DNA of 64,000 bases from JAGBWK01 sp964544595 (lineage in GTDB: Bacteria; Bacteroidota; Bacteroidia; Bacteroidales; Muribaculaceae): the NCBI GenBank assembly GCA_964544595.1, contig CAZJBM010000004.1, positions 1 through 64,000 on the forward strand. The letters are read 5' to 3'. Shown here piece by piece: positions 1 through 8,241 of the stretch (position 1 is its first letter; every line of letters begins with the position of its first letter). The notes under the pieces were generated by a model. The model searched no databases. It had not been told where the DNA came from and was given only the letters and a program-made list of their open reading frames with translations. Both the position numbers and the translations under genes were made by a program.

Positions 1-24
1 AGAGGAATTCTTCAAACAAATCGC

Positions 25-32
25 TAATTTTG
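25..32 (+). promoter_or_regulatory. possible -7 element upstream of pyrG
   Basis: TAATTTTG fits the Bacteroidota -7 consensus TAnnTTTG. No good TTTG lies 19-21 bases upstream, and the window begins there, so this is a weak call. It would leave a leader of about 165 bases before pyrG. Confidence 0.35.
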
Positions 33-204
33 CACTTGCCAGTTGAACCTGCACATTTGATTGCCACACAGTGCAGGAAAGAAAAAAACGAGAAAATCTG
101 AGGAAATGAGCGGGCTTTTTCGTAAATTCGCGATTTGGTTATGAGGTCGGGGCGACAAGCCTGACTGTCAGCCAAATACAAAATACAGAAAATACCGTAA
201 ATCT

Positions 205-1842
205 GTGGAGACGAAAAAATCTACCAAGTACATCTTCGTGACGGGAGGCGTCGTGTCGTCATTAGGCAAGGGCATCATCTCGTCTTCGCTCGCCAATCTT
301 CTGATCGCGAGGGGCTACAAGGTCACTATCCAAAAATTCGACCCATACATCAACATCGACCCGGGCACTCTCAATCCATACGAACATGGGGAATGCTACG
401 TCACGGTCGACGGACACGAGGCTGACCTTGACCTGGGGCATTATGAACGCTTCACCGACATCAAGACCACTCGCTACAACAACGTGACGACGGGGCGCAT
501 CTACAAGAGCGTCATCGACAAGGAGCGCCGCGGCGACTATCTCGGGAAGACGGTGCAGATAGTGCCGCACATCACTGACGAGATCAAGCACGCGGTGAAG
601 GCTTTCGGCACGACGGGCGAATATGATTTCGTCATCACGGAGATCGGCGGCGTGGTAGGCGACATCGAGTCGCTGCCTTTCATCGAGAGCATGCGCCAAC
701 TGCGCTGGGAGCTCGGCGACGACTGTGTATGCGTCCACCTGACCTACGTGCCCTATATCGCCGCCGCCAAGGAGCTGAAAACGAAGCCGACGCAGCACTC
801 AGTGAAGCAGCTTCAGGAGTACGGCATACAGCCTGACATACTTGTACTGCGCACGGAGCACCACGTGCCGTCGGACATGCGCAAGAAGATAGCGCTTTTC
901 TGCAACGTCAGCCCCGACTCGGTGATACAATCGGAGGATGTGCCGTCGATCTACGAAGTGCCGATCAAGATGCATGAGCAGCGTCTCGACGAGCTGGTGC
1001 TCAGGAAGGTAGGCTACCCTGTAGAGCAGGGCTACGCCCACATGGAGCCGTGGCTCAACTTCCTGCGAAAGATGGAAGCGGCAGAGAAGACCGTCACCAT
1101 AGGGCTTGTAGGGAAATACGTTGAGCTTCAGGACGCTTACAAGTCGATCAACGAGGCTCTCTTCCAAGCGGCCACTTACCTCGACCATAAGCTTGACCTC
1201 AGATACATACACTCAGAAAAACTCAACGACGTCAATGTCGAGGAGAAGCTCGCGGGACTCGACGGAGTGATAATAGCCCCGGGATTCGGCCAACGCGGAA
1301 TCGAGGGTAAATTCTCGGCGCTGAAATGGTGCCGCGAGCACGATGTGCCTACTTTCGGTATCTGCCTGGGCATGCAGTGCATGGTGATAGAATTCGCCCG
1401 CAACGTGCTAAACCTCCCTAACGCCAACTCCACGGAAATGGACTCGCGGACGCCGTTCAACGTCATTGACCTCATGGAGGAGCAGAAGTCGATCTCCAAC
1501 ATGGGGGGCACGATGCGTCTCGGAGCCTACGACTGCGAGCTGACACCAGGCTCACGCGCCGCAGAGGCGTACGGACGGACCATGATCAGCGAGCGCCACC
1601 GCCACCGCTTCGAGTTTAACAACGCCTTCCGCGACCAATTTGAGCAAGCGGGGATGAAATGCGTGGGCCAGAACCCGTCGACCCACCTTGTGGAAATCGT
1701 GGAGCTGCCCGAAAAGCGTTGGTTTATAGGCACGCAGTATCACCCGGAATACTCCAGCACGGTGCTTCACCCGAACCCGATATTCATCTCGTTTGTGAAA
1801 GCTGCCATCGCTTACGGCGAGGAGAAAAACAGAACTATTTAA
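205..1842 (+). CDS. pyrG: CTP synthase
   Basis: Makes CTP from UTP, ATP and glutamine, the last step of de novo pyrimidine nucleotide synthesis in the cytoplasm. At 545 aa it has the normal family length. The N-terminal synthetase domain opens with the diagnostic KYIFVTGGVVSSLGKG. The C-terminal class I glutamine amidotransferase domain has the nucleophile motif GICLGMQC (Cys near residue 387) and the catalytic His/Glu in QYHPEY. The start is a GTG placed just ahead of the conserved motif; no ATG is available there. yidC starts 16 bases after the stop, so the two are probably co-transcribed, an arrangement common in Bacteroidales. Confidence 0.98.
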   Translation: METKKSTKYIFVTGGVVSSLGKGIISSSLANLLIARGYKVTIQKFDPYINIDPGTLNPYEHGECYVTVDGHEADLDLGHYERFTDIKTTRYNNVTTGRIYKSVIDKERRGDYLGKTVQIVPHITDEIKHAVKAFGTTGEYDFVITEIGGVVGDIESLPFIESMRQLRWELGDDCVCVHLTYVPYIAAAKELKTKPTQHSVKQLQEYGIQPDILVLRTEHHVPSDMRKKIALFCNVSPDSVIQSEDVPSIYEVPIKMHEQRLDELVLRKVGYPVEQGYAHMEPWLNFLRKMEAAEKTVTIGLVGKYVELQDAYKSINEALFQAATYLDHKLDLRYIHSEKLNDVNVEEKLAGLDGVIIAPGFGQRGIEGKFSALKWCREHDVPTFGICLGMQCMVIEFARNVLNLPNANSTEMDSRTPFNVIDLMEEQKSISNMGGTMRLGAYDCELTPGSRAAEAYGRTMISERHRHRFEFNNAFRDQFEQAGMKCVGQNPSTHLVEIVELPEKRWFIGTQYHPEYSSTVLHPNPIFISFVKAAIAYGEEKNRTI

Positions 1843-1858
1843 CCCATTATTACATTAG

Positions 1859-4018
1859 ATGAAAGACGCTATCAAAATCCTGCTCATCGTGGCCCTGGTG
1901 TTCTTCGGAATGTCGATGATGACCAAGAGCTGCCAACCCAAGCCCGACAATAGCGACACCACCGCGCAAGCCGGGCCCGGGAAGGAGGACTCAGCCGCCT
2001 CGGCCGACTTCGCCCCCCTCTCGCCCACAGAAATCGCCATCGTCAATGCCCCTGACGCCATACGCAAGGCGGGGAAGGCCGACGACGCCACCGGCAAGGT
2101 AACTTTCGTATATGAAAACGTGTCGCTCTCGCTCAAAGGGGACTCGGCAATAGAGGGCACCGTAAACGTCGACGACACCATCACGATCACGTACGCCGAG
2201 ATTCTCAGCGGCTCTTTTAACCGCCCGCTGACCAACTACCAGAAAGGGAAAGCGGCGAAGGCGGTGCGCGACGCGCTGGAATTCGCCGGCAAGAACGGGG
2301 CGCTGTCGCAGAGCATGCTCGCCCCGGAGAGCTCGGAGACGGTCGGCTTAGAAAACGAGCAGGTGAAGCTGCAGTTTGCCAACCGCGGCGGCTACATATC
2401 GCAGGCAACGCTCAAGCACTATTTCACCTATTTCGACTCGAAAACCAATCCCGACTCGATCGACAAGAAAGAGGTGAACATTTACCGTCCGGAATATAAA
2501 AACGCCGTATATTACGGCTTTGAGCTTATCACCCCCGACCAGGTATACAACTCGGTAGACCTCAATTTCACCCCCCGCCAAGTCAATGACTCGGTAGTGG
2601 AAATGACGGTGGCATTCGGCGAGAAATCATACTGGGGCTACCGCTACACCCTCCACAGCGTAGCCGACCAGCGCAGCGGCGAGAATTTCCTCATTACCGT
2701 AGACGTGATACAGAAGAATATGCACGGACTGCTGTCGAACTCGATGAACGCGCCCCACTTCCGCTGGCACAACCTGATGCCCCGCCAAGACAAGAGCCGC
2801 ACATTTGAGGAACGCAACTCTTCAATATATTATAAATATGTAAGCGACAGCCCCGACGACCTCGGCCCCTCGACCGACAACACGGAGCTGAAGCATGGCA
2901 TCAGCTGGATAGCGTTCAAGAATCAATTCTTCTCGTCGGTGATCATACCCCGCACGCCCTTCAGCGCGGGATATGTGGCGCAGGCCTCGTTTAACGACGC
3001 CACGGGCGAGTATGCCGACTTCGTGAAGGATATGGACGCGAACCTCGTGGCCGAATATGACGTAAACGCCGAAGTGGCAATGACGTTCGATATGTATATC
3101 GGCCCCAACGACTACAACTATTACACCGACCTCGACAAGGTGATCTCGCCCGACACGGATCTCGATCTGACGCGCCTCGTGCCTCTCGGCTGGAGCTGGC
3201 TGCGCTGGATCAACACGCTGATTATCATACCGATATTCTCGTTCCTGAGCGAATATATATCGAATTACGGTATCATAATCCTCATACTGACTATCATCAT
3301 CAAGATAATCCTCTTCCCCTTCACCTACAAGAGTTACCTCTCGCAAGCCAAGATGCGCCTTCTCGCGCCCGAAATCAAGGAAATAAACGAGAAATACCCG
3401 GGCCAGGAGAACGCGATGACACGCAACCAGAAGACGATGGCGCTCTATTCACGCGCCGGGGCGAGCCCGATGTCGGGCTGCCTGCCGCTGATGCTTCAGA
3501 TGCCTATCCTCATAGCGATGTTCTCGTTCTTCCCCTCATGCATAGAGCTGCGCGGACAGAGCTTCCTCTGGGCCAAGGACCTTGCGGCCCCCGACGTGAT
3601 ATTCACGCTGCCGTTCTCGATTCCGTTCTACGGGAGCCACGTCAGCCTCTTCTGCTTGCTGATGACAGTGACCAACATTATCTACACTCAGATTAACATG
3701 AAGAGCCAGCCCACATCGTCGTCGATGCCTGGCATGAAGTGGATGATGTATCTGATGCCGCTGATGTTCCTCTTCTTCTTCAACGACTACGCTTCAGCGC
3801 TGAGCTACTACTACTTCCTGTCGCTGCTTATCACTATAGTGCAGACGTGGGTGTTCCGTCACTGCGTCAGCGAGGAGAAGCTTCGCCGCAAAATGGCCGA
3901 AAACGCCGCCAAGCCGAAGAAGAAATCGGGCCTGATGGCGCGCATGGAGGAGATGCAGCGCAAGCAGCAAGCCATGCTCCGCGAGCAGCAGAAACAGCAA
4001 GGCAAACGCCGCCGCTAA
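1859..4018 (+). CDS. yidC: membrane protein insertase YidC
   Basis: Inserts and folds inner-membrane proteins, alone or with SecYEG. The 719 aa begin with a hydrophobic anchor (residues 5-20). A large periplasmic beta-rich domain follows (about 60-430), then the conserved Oxa1/YidC membrane core with several hydrophobic helices (about 450-680). The core includes the cytoplasmic loop rich in Lys/Glu (MRLLAPEIKEINEKYPG) and MSGCLPLMLQMPI. The C-terminal tail (680-719) is strongly basic and Gln/Lys-rich, as expected for ribosome contact. A clear intrinsic terminator follows. It is longer than E. coli YidC because of the larger periplasmic domain and basic tail. Confidence 0.97.
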   Translation: MKDAIKILLIVALVFFGMSMMTKSCQPKPDNSDTTAQAGPGKEDSAASADFAPLSPTEIAIVNAPDAIRKAGKADDATGKVTFVYENVSLSLKGDSAIEGTVNVDDTITITYAEILSGSFNRPLTNYQKGKAAKAVRDALEFAGKNGALSQSMLAPESSETVGLENEQVKLQFANRGGYISQATLKHYFTYFDSKTNPDSIDKKEVNIYRPEYKNAVYYGFELITPDQVYNSVDLNFTPRQVNDSVVEMTVAFGEKSYWGYRYTLHSVADQRSGENFLITVDVIQKNMHGLLSNSMNAPHFRWHNLMPRQDKSRTFEERNSSIYYKYVSDSPDDLGPSTDNTELKHGISWIAFKNQFFSSVIIPRTPFSAGYVAQASFNDATGEYADFVKDMDANLVAEYDVNAEVAMTFDMYIGPNDYNYYTDLDKVISPDTDLDLTRLVPLGWSWLRWINTLIIIPIFSFLSEYISNYGIIILILTIIIKIILFPFTYKSYLSQAKMRLLAPEIKEINEKYPGQENAMTRNQKTMALYSRAGASPMSGCLPLMLQMPILIAMFSFFPSCIELRGQSFLWAKDLAAPDVIFTLPFSIPFYGSHVSLFCLLMTVTNIIYTQINMKSQPTSSSMPGMKWMMYLMPLMFLFFFNDYASALSYYYFLSLLITIVQTWVFRHCVSEEKLRRKMAENAAKPKKKSGLMARMEEMQRKQQAMLREQQKQQGKRRR

Positions 4019-4040
4019 TCCCCAATACATACGATACTGA

Positions 4041-4070
4041 AAAAGGCCCGCCATGCGCGGGCTTTTTTTT
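4041..4070 (+). terminator. intrinsic terminator of pyrG-yidC
   Basis: GCCCGC (4046-4051) pairs with GCGGGC (4057-4062) over a 5-base loop. Eight T follow directly (4063-4070). Confidence 0.9.
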
Positions 4071-4139
4071 CGCAATTAACGACCGCGCAGGATGTGATTG
4101 CCGAGGGGCGAAAAAAATGGCGAAATCGGGGCGAAAAAA

Positions 4140-4171
4140 TTTGGCCATGTCGGGCAAAATCGCTATCTTTG
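4140..4171 (+). promoter_or_regulatory. promoter of rplU-rpmA
   Basis: TTTG at 4140-4143, 20 bases, then TATCTTTG at 4164-4171: an exact match to the Bacteroidota housekeeping promoter. Transcription should start near 4178, giving a leader of about 90 bases before rplU. Confidence 0.8.
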
Positions 4172-4268
4172 CGGCGCAAAATAATCATGCCGCACCGGGC
4201 TTTAGATAAGAGGAATGGGGACAACCCCGCGCCCGCCCGACGGATTAACCCGATAATCAACAAGTTAG

Positions 4269-4589
4269 ATGTACGCTATCGTAGAAATTCAAGGACAGCA
4301 GTTCAAAGCCGAACAGGGCCGTTTCTTGTATGTACACTATCTCGGCGAAGCAATGGAAGCCGGCCAGGCCGTAGAGTTTGACCGCGTTCTTCTGATCGAC
4401 GAGGATGGTGCCGTGAAAGTCGGCGCTCCCACCGTAGAAGGTGCAAAAGTAGTATGCGAGGTAGAAACCCCGCTCGTAAAAGGTGACAAAGTGATCGTTT
4501 TCAAGAAAAAACGTCGCAAAGGCTATCGCCGCAAAAACGGCCATCGCCAGTACTTCACCAAGGTTGTGATCAAAGAAATCGTTGCTTAA
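4269..4589 (+). CDS. rplU: 50S ribosomal protein L21
   Basis: Binds 23S rRNA in the large subunit. At 106 aa it starts MYAIVEIQGQQFKAEQG, the family hallmark, and carries the basic KKKRRKGYRRKNGHRQ segment near residues 78-93 that contacts rRNA. It is followed after 20 bases by rpmA, the universal L21-L27 order. It has its own strong promoter and shares the terminator after rpmA. Confidence 0.98.
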   Translation: MYAIVEIQGQQFKAEQGRFLYVHYLGEAMEAGQAVEFDRVLLIDEDGAVKVGAPTVEGAKVVCEVETPLVKGDKVIVFKKKRRKGYRRKNGHRQYFTKVVIKEIVA

Positions 4590-4609
4590 CCCACTAAAAT
4601 CTTAAAAAC

Positions 4610-4873
4610 ATGGCACATAAAAAAGGTGTAGGTAGTTCTAAGAACGGCCGTGAATCGGAAAGCAAACGACTCGGCGTTAAGATTTTCGGCGGTCAATACT
4701 GCAAAGCAGGCAACATCATCAAGCGTCAGCGCGGCACAGTTCATCACCCCGGCTTGAACGTGGGCATGGGCAAAGACCACACTATTTACGCTCTCATCGA
4801 AGGTACCGTTAAATTCTCTACCGGCAAGAACGGCCGCAAGTTTATCAACGTTACCCCCCTCGCTGAAGCATAA
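4610..4873 (+). CDS. rpmA: 50S ribosomal protein L27
   Basis: Its N-terminus reaches the peptidyl transferase centre. At 87 aa it starts MAHKKGVGSSKNGRESESKR, and GQYCKAGNIIKRQRGT follows. The N-terminus begins directly with the conserved AHKKG, with no Firmicutes-type cleavable extension. Second gene of the rplU-rpmA operon. Confidence 0.98.
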   Translation: MAHKKGVGSSKNGRESESKRLGVKIFGGQYCKAGNIIKRQRGTVHHPGLNVGMGKDHTIYALIEGTVKFSTGKNGRKFINVTPLAEA

Positions 4874-4915
4874 GCTGTCGAATTGCACAAACGAAACTAC
4901 TGAATGAACAATCTT

Positions 4916-4954
4916 GGGCTGATCCTTCAAGCGAAGGTATCAGCCCTGATTTTT
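4916..4954 (+). terminator. intrinsic terminator of rplU-rpmA
   Basis: GGGCTGATCCTTC (4916-4928) pairs with GAAGGTATCAGCCC (4933-4946) with one bulge. TGATTTTT follows. Confidence 0.85.
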
Positions 4955-4962
4955 AAGCAAGC

Positions 4963-5472
4963 ATGATGAAACATATCGCAACAATGATAGCCGTCGTCGC
5001 GGCGCTGATGGTCGGCTCGTGCGGTTCGAAAGAGCTGCAGGGCAAATGGCAGAGCGAGCGCATAATCGACAACGACGGACAGTCGTCGCGCGTAGAGACC
5101 TTGATATGGGAAATCGACGGCAGCAAGTTCACCGAGACGCGCATGGTCAACATCGAGGGCGACCAGGGGTCGGACCACGTGGCCATCATAGGGGAGTCGA
5201 CCGTAAAAGGGAAATACAGCTTCGACGGCCAGACGCTTAAGCTCACCTACGACCCTGAGTCGCTCGAATCGAACGTCGACGTCATCTCGACTCTCGCTGG
5301 AGAAGATGAATCGAAAATCCGCGCGACGCTGCTCCACGCCCAGAAAAAATACTACGAAGACTCGAAGAAAACGCCCGTCAGCCACACAGACGCCCGCATC
5401 GAGGGTGACACCCTATTCCTCAACTATCAGGGCCATCAGGGCACGCGATTTCTCCACCACCCCGAAGAATAA
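4963..5472 (+). CDS. small lipoprotein, lipocalin-like
   Basis: 169 aa. The N-terminal signal MMKHIATMIAVVAALMVGSC ends in a lipobox (VGSC, Cys near residue 20), so it is predicted to be lipid-anchored. The mature part alternates short strands (GKWQSERI, LIWEIDGSKF, GKYSFDGQTLKLTYD, EGDTLFLNYQG). This is the pattern of the lipocalin-like small lipoproteins of Bacteroidales, in which a GKW motif follows the lipidated Cys. It lies 26 bases before dgt on the same strand. No specific function can be named. Confidence 0.7.
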   Translation: MMKHIATMIAVVAALMVGSCGSKELQGKWQSERIIDNDGQSSRVETLIWEIDGSKFTETRMVNIEGDQGSDHVAIIGESTVKGKYSFDGQTLKLTYDPESLESNVDVISTLAGEDESKIRATLLHAQKKYYEDSKKTPVSHTDARIEGDTLFLNYQGHQGTRFLHHPEE

Positions 5473-5498
5473 CAAACCACCACACTTAAAACACGCGC

Positions 5499-6848
5499 AT
5501 GGAAAAGACGAACATGAAATGGGACAAGCTGATATGCGACGCGCGGCTCGGGCTTGAGGACTACCACGACCCGCGTCGGAGCCAGCGGAGCGATTTCCAA
5601 CGCGATTTCGACAGGCTCGTGTTCTCCTCTCCTTTCCGACGGCTGCAGAACAAGACACAGGTGTTCCCGCTGCCGGGGAGCATCTTCGTGCACAACCGCC
5701 TGACCCACAGCATGGAAGTAGCTTGCGTGGGAAGGTCGTTAGCATCGGAAGTGACCGTGGAGCTTCGCAGGCGACACAGCGGGGAGCCGTGGGTTGACCG
5801 ACTTGAGTCGATCGGCGAAATCGTTGCGGCGGCGTGTCTGGCCCACGACCTGGGCAATCCCCCCTTCGGACACTCCGGCGAGAAGGCAATATCCACATTT
5901 TTCTCTGAAGGGGCAGGCAAATCGCTCCAGCCCATGCTGTCGGCCGACCAGTGGGACGATTTAATCCATTTCGACGGCAACGCAAACTCATTCAGGGTGT
6001 TGACGCATCAATTCCGCGGGCGACGACCTGGCGGATTCGCCATGACATATTCCACACTCGCCTCCATAGTAAAATACCCCTACGAGTCGTCGCTGGCCGG
6101 GAGCAAGAACAAATTCGGCTTTTTCACGTCGGAGCGCGAACGATTCGCCCGCATCGCCGACAAGCTCGGCATAATACGCCTGAGCGTCGAGGGGGGGCCT
6201 CTGCGCTACGCCCGGCATCCGCTCGTCTATCTCGTCGAAGCGGCCGACGACATATGCTACGAGATAATGGATCTCGAGGATGCCCACAAACTCAAGATTC
6301 TTTCTACCGACAAGGTGTTATCACTGCTGCTCAACTATTTCGAGGGGGAGCGGCGAGACTCGATCGAGGATCTGATGAACCGCATCGACGACCCCAACGA
6401 GAAGGTAGGCTATCTGCGGTCGTGCGTGGTCGGGGCTTTGGTCAACAAGTCGGCCAAGGTATTTCTCGACAACGAGCAAGCCATACTCGACGGCAGCTTC
6501 GAGGGGTCGCTGCTACAGCATATCTCAGACCCGGAGGGGGAGGCTTACCGCATGTGCAACAAGCTATCGTGGGAGAAAATCTATTGCGCGCCCGACGTTG
6601 TCGACATCGAATTGGCGGGTAATAAAATCGTGACATTCCTTCTCGAAAAGCTTACAGAGGCGGTCTGCAACCCCGACCTCAACTACTCGCGACTACTGTT
6701 GTCGCGCGTGCCGCAGCAATACAACGTGGAGGCTCCGGAACTCTTCGACAAGATCCAAGCCGTGGTCGACCATGTGTCGGCAATGACCGATGTTTACGCC
6801 CTCGACCTTTACCGCAAACTCAACGGCATGAGCCTCCCCGCCGTGTAG
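5499..6848 (+). CDS. dgt: dGTP triphosphohydrolase (HD domain)
   Basis: Hydrolyses dGTP to deoxyguanosine and triphosphate, adjusting dNTP pools. At 449 aa the N-terminal RRLQNKTQVFPL is followed by the HD-domain metal ligands: H in NRLTHSMEV (near residue 70) and HD in ACLAHDLGNPPFGHSGE (near residues 112-113). A late D is expected in VYLVEAADDICYEI (near 250). The length fits the bacterial dGTPase group with the C-terminal helical extension. The first ATG gives MEKTNMKWDKL; the second Met at codon 6 is also possible. No partner gene is evident. Confidence 0.93.
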   Translation: MEKTNMKWDKLICDARLGLEDYHDPRRSQRSDFQRDFDRLVFSSPFRRLQNKTQVFPLPGSIFVHNRLTHSMEVACVGRSLASEVTVELRRRHSGEPWVDRLESIGEIVAAACLAHDLGNPPFGHSGEKAISTFFSEGAGKSLQPMLSADQWDDLIHFDGNANSFRVLTHQFRGRRPGGFAMTYSTLASIVKYPYESSLAGSKNKFGFFTSERERFARIADKLGIIRLSVEGGPLRYARHPLVYLVEAADDICYEIMDLEDAHKLKILSTDKVLSLLLNYFEGERRDSIEDLMNRIDDPNEKVGYLRSCVVGALVNKSAKVFLDNEQAILDGSFEGSLLQHISDPEGEAYRMCNKLSWEKIYCAPDVVDIELAGNKIVTFLLEKLTEAVCNPDLNYSRLLLSRVPQQYNVEAPELFDKIQAVVDHVSAMTDVYALDLYRKLNGMSLPAV

Positions 6849-6885
6849 ACCGATCGGGAGCTGACTTTATCGCCACCCACATATC

Positions 6886-8133
6886 ATGAAAGCTAAGTTA
6901 AGAACAATAATATATATCGTAATGCTGACGGTCGGGGCAATCGCGTCGGCCCGCACGGTCGACCAAGTGCCCAACGTTCAGGTCGAGAACCGCACGCGCT
7001 TCGTGGCCGACCCCGACTCATACATATCCTCGGCCCAGCTCGCCATAGCCGACTCCATAGCCTCGCGTATACGCAAGGCAACCACAGCCGAGATAGCCGC
7101 CGTGATCGTAAAGGATATGGACGGCCAGGACATCAACGACTTCGCGCGCCTGCTGACCAAGAAATGGGGCATCGGCAAAGCTGACACCAACAACGGCCTG
7201 CTGCTGCTCATTTCGGTCGACGACAGGCAGGCCGGCATATTCACCGGGCGCGGGGTAGAGGGCATAATCACTGACTCGCGGGCCGGGCGCATACGCCGCG
7301 AAGTCATGAATCCTCAGCTTCAGGCCGGCCAATACGGCAACGCGGTGATCGCCGCTCTCACTGAGGTGGAAAAGATAATGACAGCGCCGGAAGCGGCGGA
7401 GGAAATACGCTCAAAAGCCGACGAAGGAGGGGATGACCATTTCTTCCTCTACTACTTCTATGTCTCGGTAGGGGTGATGATACTGATGATGCTTTACCTG
7501 CTGCTACTCTACAACTCAACGGCCAAAATGGAACGGCACGAGCGGTATGAGAAGTTCATGAAGCTGAAGTCGATATACCTCGGAGCTTCAGTCGCGTTTC
7601 TTTTCATTCCGATTCTCGCCTATCTCATGCAACGGACTTTGGCCAAGCGCATACGCCTGTCAGCTCCCAAATGCCCTAACTGCGGCTCGAAGATGCGGCT
7701 TATCGACGAGGTGCATGACAACGACTACCTCACTCCCGCGCAAGACCGCGAGGAGCAACTCAACTCGGTGGACTACGACGTGTGGCACTGCGACACATGC
7801 GGCATCAACGAAATCACCCCTTACGTCAATCATAATCTCCCTTATTCGGTGTGCCCCAACTGCGGCTCGCGCGCCGAGGAGCTGATCGCCAACGAAGTAG
7901 TGTCGCAGCCGACAGCCTCGCGCGAGGGAGTCGGGCAAAAAATCTACCGCTGCAAGAATTGCGGGAACCGACGCAAAGAGCTCTACCGCATAGCCAAAGT
8001 GGCCACGCCACCGATAGTCATAATCCCCGGAGGGGGAGGAGGGGGAGGAGGCGGAGGCTTCGGCGGCGGCAACATAGGGGGCGGCTTCGGCGGAGGATCG
8101 TTTGGCGGCGGAGGATCGTCGGGCGGCTGGTGA
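6886..8133 (+). CDS. TPM-domain membrane protein with zinc ribbons and Gly-rich tail
   Basis: 415 aa. A signal peptide (about residues 1-22) is followed by a TPM domain (about 30-170; contains ADSIASRI, KKWGIGKADTNNGLLLL and GRGVEGIITD), as in YgcG-type proteins. Two hydrophobic segments follow (about 185-210 and 230-250). Two Cys4 zinc ribbons come next: CPNCGS/CDTCGI (about 263-305) and CPNCGS/CKNCGN (about 323-363). The end is Gly-rich (about 378-415). The TPM domain should face the periplasm and the ribbons the cytoplasm. TPM proteins have been linked to membrane or photosystem protein quality control and to phosphatase activity; the role here is unknown. A 21-bp tandem duplication covers its stop codon. 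Confidence 0.85.
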   Translation: MKAKLRTIIYIVMLTVGAIASARTVDQVPNVQVENRTRFVADPDSYISSAQLAIADSIASRIRKATTAEIAAVIVKDMDGQDINDFARLLTKKWGIGKADTNNGLLLLISVDDRQAGIFTGRGVEGIITDSRAGRIRREVMNPQLQAGQYGNAVIAALTEVEKIMTAPEAAEEIRSKADEGGDDHFFLYYFYVSVGVMILMMLYLLLLYNSTAKMERHERYEKFMKLKSIYLGASVAFLFIPILAYLMQRTLAKRIRLSAPKCPNCGSKMRLIDEVHDNDYLTPAQDREEQLNSVDYDVWHCDTCGINEITPYVNHNLPYSVCPNCGSRAEELIANEVVSQPTASREGVGQKIYRCKNCGNRRKELYRIAKVATPPIVIIPGGGGGGGGGGFGGGNIGGGFGGGSFGGGGSSGGW

Positions 8134-8157
8134 GGCTCGTCGGGCGGCTGGTGAGGC
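8116..8157 (+). repeat. 21-bp tandem duplication across the TPM gene stop codon
   Basis: Two identical adjacent 21-base copies (8116-8136 and 8137-8157). The first contains the real stop (TGA at 8131-8133). The second repeats the last codons and the stop in frame beyond the gene end. Confidence 0.9.
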
Positions 8158-8241
8158 CGAAAGTCACTCCGCACGCAATATATTGCAACTTAATGCGTTA
8201 ATTATTATAAGTATATACTTTTACCTTAACTTTTACCATCG

